Below the pieces are notes generated by a model. It did not search any database. It worked only from the letters and a program-made list of their open reading frames with translations, and was not told the origin of the DNA. Source: Ctena decussata (taxonomy: Eukaryota; Mollusca; Bivalvia; Lucinida; Lucinidae). From it: DNA of 64,000 nt. Each line of letters starts with the position of its first letter. Position 1 is the first letter of the stretch. The stretch lies in assembly GCA_963989385.1 (NCBI GenBank), contig OZ022507.1:58539400-58603399 (forward strand). Reading direction: 5' to 3'. Below, one piece after another: positions 59,756 through 64,000 of this stretch. The position numbers and the translations under genes were made by a program.

Positions 59756-59990
59756 GAGCCATGGCACGACAAAACCAACAATGTGGTTGTGCGCCCAGCG
59801 CAGACTCAGATCAGCCTGGGCATCCGCCCAGTCTGATCAGAGTCTTCGCTGTCCGCATGGAAGTAGCTGAGACCCTTAGCTACCCTTTGAGCACTTAACG
59901 AAGAGTCTGGTCAAACAGGGTGGATGCCTAGGCTGATCTGAGTCTGCGCTGGGTGCACAACCACATTGTTGGTTTTGTCGTGTCGTGTAA
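59756..59990. mobile_element. MITE-C copy, right end clipped
   Basis: GAGCCATGGCACGACAAAAC to GGTTTTGTCGTGTCGTG. The final GGCTC is missing. Confidence 0.75.
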
Positions 59991-60104
59991 AGTGCACTCT
60001 CATATAGGGAAGGAGGGTAATTTTAATGAGGTTCCATGTGTATTGTGGAGACCTTAAGCAAAACAGTCAGTTTTCATTCCCATAATTTCCACTGCCTGGA
60101 GCTG

Positions 60105-60345
60105 GTTCCTATTCCTGTGTATGGGCATTTTTAGGGGAAGCAACTCTGCCATTTTCTTTTTTGTCTTCCTTTTCAGTGGGTGCAAACCCTTAAAAGGAAA
60201 GACTTCTCCTCTGGGAGCAAATAATAGACCCCATTTTGGAAGAGTTCCATCATCAAGGGTAGCAAACAGGAAGTCATAAAAGTTCTTACCCTCTGTAAAA
60301 ATGATGGAAGAACATGGAGGTACATGTATACCCATAGACCTTAAA
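60105..60345. mobile_element. MITE-A next to exon 9
   Basis: GTATGGGCATTTTTAGGGGA, AGCAACTCTGCCATTTTC, AAAAGGAAAGACTTCTCC, GACCCCATTTTGGAAGAG, AAACAGGAAGTCATAAAAGT and GTACATGTATACCCATAGAC in family order. It ends about 22 bases before exon 9. Confidence 0.7.
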
Positions 60346-60367
60346 ACTATGTGCCTTGTATTTATAG

Positions 60368-60496
60368 GTGCTCAGGGTAGTTATCCCCAGTTAGTGATTC
60401 AACAGCAACAACCTGGAGCGCAACAACAAGGCTTTCAGACTGGTTACCAACAACAGCCTGGGTACCAGCCACAGCAACAAGGCTACCAACAGCAAG
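60368..60496 (+). CDS. Wnk: WNK kinase, window exon 9 (symmetric Gln-rich cassette)
   Basis: A 129-base exon encoding residues 475-516, with split glycine codons at both ends (phase 1-1), between TGTATTTATAG and GTAAAG. Twenty of the 42 complete codons are Gln. Repeats include TGYQQQPGYQPQQQGYQQQ. Its end resembles the end of exon 8 (QQQ-x-YQQ-G), and both neighbours join at a Gly, which suggests exon duplication. Because it is symmetric, skipping leaves the frame intact. A palindromic element ends about 22 bases before it. I am fairly sure it is coding, though low-complexity exons carry little independent evidence. Confidence 0.85.
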
Positions 60497-62014
60497 GTAA
60501 AGTTTTCTCCTCTCTTGGTCAAGTGTTAAATCACCCGTGTGCTTTCATTACCTTTATGAAATTGTATGAAAATAACAAGCAAAAGTGAGACAAAGATATC
60601 ACTTTCTGATGATGTGGCTTAAAATTTTGTTGAGTTTTCTTTTTTAGCACTTTTTTATGTCAGATGTACAGACAGCTGGGACACCACCTTCCATGAAATC
60701 CTTGTGATGTTTATTCAGGGAGTATTTTACAGATTTCTCTCAGAACTGTCTCTTGTGTCAGACTGTTCTGATGGATTTCAAATACATTTAAATGGCAAAT
60801 GAAAAAAATTAACATCCATTTCACCCTTATCTATAGCACTGCAGTTAAGTCTCAATCTCTTCAACTTAATGTCAGTACAGCTTCTGATGAAATCTAGCTA
60901 GATAATTGGAATACTAGCATATGTTATCAAAAAAGCAGTTAAAATACTTTAGTCCTTTTAAGTTATTTTTATACGCCCGTTTTGAAAAAACGGACGTATT
61001 ATGTCATGGCGCTGTCCGTCCGTCCGTCTGTCCGTCCGTCCGTAAACATTCTTGTGCGCTCCATAACTCATTAACCGTTTGGGGTATATTCATGATATTT
61101 GGTAGGAATATGTATTAGGTTGGGGGAACGTGTCGCGTACAGAAGTGGTTGCTCCCCCTTCCTTAGTTTCCAAGTTATGCCCCTTTGATTAATTTTTTCC
61201 CTGCCAGTCTTGTGCGCGCCATAACTAGATAACCGTTTGGGATATCTTCATGAAACTTCATAGCAATGTGTATGAAGTCTCAACGATGTGTCACGTACAA
61301 AAATGGCTGCTCTCCCTTTCTTCATTTTAGAGTTACATCCCTTCATTAGTTGATTATGGTTATTTTTGTGTATACATATCTTGTGCATACCTTAACTTTG
61401 TAACCGTTTGGAATATCATGATGAAACTTTATAGCAATGTGCATGATCACAAGACGATGCGTGGCATACAAGAATGGTTGCTTCCCCTTTCTTCATTTTG
61501 GAGTTACTTCCCTTTGATAAGTAATTTTAGGCATTTCTCAGTCACTCCATATCTCCTTAACCTTTTGAAATATTAGAATGGAACTTTGTAGGAATATGTA
61601 TAATAATGGGGCAATGTATCCCGAGCAAGAACCACAACTCTGGCTTACTGAATTATCTGCCCTTGCATAAATTTCCTGTTTCCTCTGTGATTCCTTAACC
61701 CTACATGTGATTTTGTCAGGGGAATGTAGTAGAGCCAAGAATCTAGTATATTTGGTTTATGAATTATCTCCCTTGTTCAACTATGGCATTACTCAACTTT
61801 TTGAGCCACAATAACTTTGAAGCTGATTTTTGGTATACTCATAGTATTTGATGTGTTAAATATCTGAATAATGTTGCCGTCATTAGTTATAAAGTGGTTG
61901 CCCCTGTTTGTCTGCCTATCCATCCTTTTGTAAACAATCTTGTTCATTCCATATTCCTTTATGACATTAAAACGGGCGTATTATGCGCCGCTTGCGAAGC
62001 CCTTGTTATTACAG
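60497..62014 (+). other. WNK intron between exons 9 and 10
   Basis: GT-AG intron, phase 1. About 470 bases at its 5' end look unique; H10 then occupies 60970-62009. The 3' splice site lies at the edge of that element. Confidence 0.87.
60970..62009 (+). mobile_element. H10: sister of H9, abutting exon 10
   Basis: Starts ATACGCCCGTTTT-GAA-AAAACGGACGTATTA, then ATGGCGCTGTCCGTCC. Five to six monomers of about 150-160 bp follow. It ends GGGCGTATTATGCGCCGCTT, then the GCTT-GCG-AAGC hairpin and CCTTGTTA. Its last bases lie five to six bases from the exon 10 acceptor AG. Confidence 0.82.
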
Positions 62015-62319
62015 GTTACCAGCAACAACAAGCAGGGTTTCCACAGCAACAAGGCTCACAGCAGGCTGGTTTTCAGCAACAGCCTAGTGCACAGCAGATT
62101 ACTCAAGGCCAGGCACAACAACAACCAGTTCCTGTTCCTCAGCAGCAGGTACCAGCGCAGCAGTCTGGACAGCAGCCGGTGCCAGCACAACAGATACAGG
62201 CTGGTCAGGTTCCACCCCAGCAGCAGACAGGACAGCAACAGGTACCAGGACATCAACAACAGGTACCAGCAAAGCAGCAGGTACCAGCACAGCAATCTGT
62301 ACAACAACAACAACAACAG
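62015..62319 (+). CDS. Wnk: WNK kinase, window exon 10 (Gln/Val-Pro-rich tail)
   Basis: The longest exon here: it completes Gly517 and encodes residues 518-618, ending in phase 0 before GTAAGA. Glutamine is 49 of 101 residues. The first third keeps the GYQQ/AGF style of exons 8 and 9. The rest repeats VPAQQ-type units (VPAQQS, PVPAQQI, VPGHQQ, VPAKQQ, VPAQQS) and ends in six Gln. The acceptor CCCTTGTTATTACAG is made largely from the 3' end of a transposable element that stops at about 62009. The open frame continues past the donor to 62355, but GTAAGA and the loss of Gln-rich wording mark the exon end. The remaining tail and stop codon lie beyond the window. Confidence 0.88.
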
Positions 62320-64000
62320 GTAAGATTTACAGATAGCTTTATCATACCACAGTGAAAATTTTTATGTGAAGAGTCAGTTCAGTCCAGGAATCTACATAAA
62401 TGGATCAAAGTTTCTGCTCATTGCTCCAGATTTCTTTGGGTTTCAAAGGTTGTTGATTAGAGTAAAGACTTTGATCAGACCATTGGGATGCTTAGATTTA
62501 TCTGAGGCTTTCATGATCACATTTGGTAAAAGTACAGTTCTGTAATTTTTTAGCTCACCTGAGCCAGCGGCTCCGGGGGAGCTTATAGGATGGTAAGGCT
62601 CCGTCGTCCGTCCGTCCGTCGTCCGTTGTCCGTCCGTCCGTCCACAATTTCAAACGACTTCTCCTCTGAAACCGCTGGGCCAATTGTAACCAAATTTCAT
62701 ATAGAGCCTCCTGGGACCTTAGGAACGAAAAGTTGTCCAAACGGTCCTGGTCACATGACCAACATGGCCGCCATGCCCATATATGGTAAAAACCTGAAAA
62801 AATCTTCTTCTCCAGAACCAATAGGCCGATGGCCTTGAAACTTGGTATGTAGCATTATGTACGCGAGTACTACCAAGATTGTTCAAATTATGACCTTGGG
62901 TTGACCTTGACCTTTTTTACGGTAAGGTCAAATTTGCTTCCTTATGCTTTTATATGGCAAGATGCTACAACATAAGATATCTTGGAAACTGTTGAAGATT
63001 TTAGGCTAAAAATTGGTATCTACAGTCATCTTAATGACTACATGAAGATTTACGAGTATAAGAGGTCAAGGTCATTCTTTGACCTTTGACCCTGAACTCT
63101 TATATTTTGACAAGTTCTAACAATCTACTCAAAAGCCACTTAGCCAATTGAAACCAAATTTCATATAAAGCCTGCAGGGGTTGAGGGAACAAAAATTTAT
63201 TCATACCGTCCAGGTCACATGACCAACATGGCCACCACGCCCTTATATGGTAAAAACCTTTAAAAATCTTCTTCTCCAGAACCAGTTGACCGATGGCCTT
63301 GAGTTTTGATATGTAGCATTGGGTACTTGAGTACTATCAAGATTGTTCAAATTATGACCTTGTGTTGACCTTGACCTTTTTTACGGCAAGGTCAAATTTG
63401 GGAAAATGCTAGAACATGAGATTTCATGATAAGTTTTGAAGATTTTAGCCTAAAAATTGGTATATACAGTCATCTTAATGAGTACATGAAGATTTATGAG
63501 TACAAGAGGTCAAGGTCATTCTTTGACCTTTGACCCAGTACTCTCATATTTTGACAATTTCAAACAATCTCCTCAAAAACCACTGGGCCAATTGTGACCA
63601 AATCTAATATAGAGCCTCCAGGGGTTGAGGGAATGAAAAAAAATTTCTAACGGTCATGGTCACATGACCAACATGGCCACTATGCCCATATATGGTAAAA
63701 ACCTTTAAAAACCTTCTTCGCCAGAACCAATTAACCAATGGCTTTGAGACTTGGTATGTAGCATTGGGTACTTGAGTACTATCAAGATAATTCAAATTAT
63801 GATTTTGTGTTGACCTTGACCTTTTTTACGGCAAGGTCAAATATGGGAAAATCCTAGAACATAAGATTTCATGGAAAGTTTTGAAGATTTTGGCCTAAAA
63901 ATTGGTATATACAGTTGTCTTAATGAGGTCATTAAGAATTATGAGTACAAGAGGTCAAGGTCATTTCTTGACCTTTGATCCAGATCGCTCATATTTTGAT
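62320..64000 (+). other. WNK intron after exon 10, 5' part
   Basis: Begins GTAAGA. After about 230 bases without features, element H11 starts at 62551 and runs off the window. Confidence 0.8.
62551..64000 (+). mobile_element. H11: TAGCTCACC element, runs off window
   Basis: Hairpin GAGCC-AGC-GGCTC, then GGAGCTTATAGGATGGTAAG and a (CGTC)n block. Long monomers of about 450 bp begin near 62640, 63110 and 63545, each with GGTCACATGACCAACATGGC, GACCTTGACCTTTTTTACGG and GAGGTCAAGGTCATT. Same family as H2. The 3' end is outside. Confidence 0.8.

Larger units (their letters stand above)
58034..60367 (+). other. WNK intron between exons 8 and 9
   Basis: GT-AG intron, phase 1, almost filled by elements: a 67-base palindrome (58041-58107), H9 (58410-59559), SINE-B (59564-59723), MITE-C (59756-59990) and MITE-A (60105-60345). 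Confidence 0.85.

Noticed and set aside
62056..62316. Leucine-rich reverse-strand open frames
   Set aside because: Shadow of the CAG/CAA-rich exon 10 read on the opposite strand (CTG/TTG leucines).

Overview
This is animal nuclear DNA, most likely from a bivalve mollusc. It is AT-rich, with very long introns holding tRNA-derived SINEs, palindromic MITE-like elements and elements with tandem-repeat cores of the kind common in bivalve genomes. The species cannot be fixed from the sequence alone.

The only protein-coding gene I can support is part of a WNK (with-no-lysine) serine/threonine kinase on the + strand. Ten consecutive internal exons (5371-5546, 38589-38809, 42718-42875, 44562-44650, 49193-49415, 54230-54301, 57222-57479, 57811-58033, 60368-60496, 62015-62319) join in phase into 618 uninterrupted codons, and every intron is GT-AG. 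They encode, in order, the kinase N-lobe from just before helix C, the catalytic loop, the activation loop, the C-lobe, the PF2-like autoinhibitory domain, and the start of a very glutamine-rich tail. The gene's 5' end, including the exon with the glycine-rich loop and the catalytic lysine, lies before the window. The 3' end lies beyond it.

Region by region: 1-5370 is the end of an upstream intron. 5547-38588 is a 33-kb intron that splits the kinase domain and carries most of the repeats, including a LINE 3' end at 18830-19312 and a 200-base assembly gap at 15478-15677. 38810-57221 holds the rest of the kinase and the autoinhibitory domain among further repeats. 57222-62319 encodes the Gln-rich tail in short exons whose introns are nearly filled by transposable elements. 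62551 to the end is another tandem-repeat element running off the window.

The most interesting structure is not the gene. Eleven loci, provisionally called H elements here, have different sequences but share a plan: a 5' hairpin, usually with a GAA or GAAA loop, then a TATTGT-like word and a CGTC-rich block, a core of tandem monomers often near 145-165 bp, and (in eight ends) a 3' hairpin followed at once by CTTGTT. All that I found are in the same orientation as the gene. One ends five bases before an exon and appears to supply most of that splice acceptor. The plan suggests non-autonomous, perhaps Helentron-like elements, but that is inference. Other elements show clear target duplications and nesting, so insertion order can be read directly.
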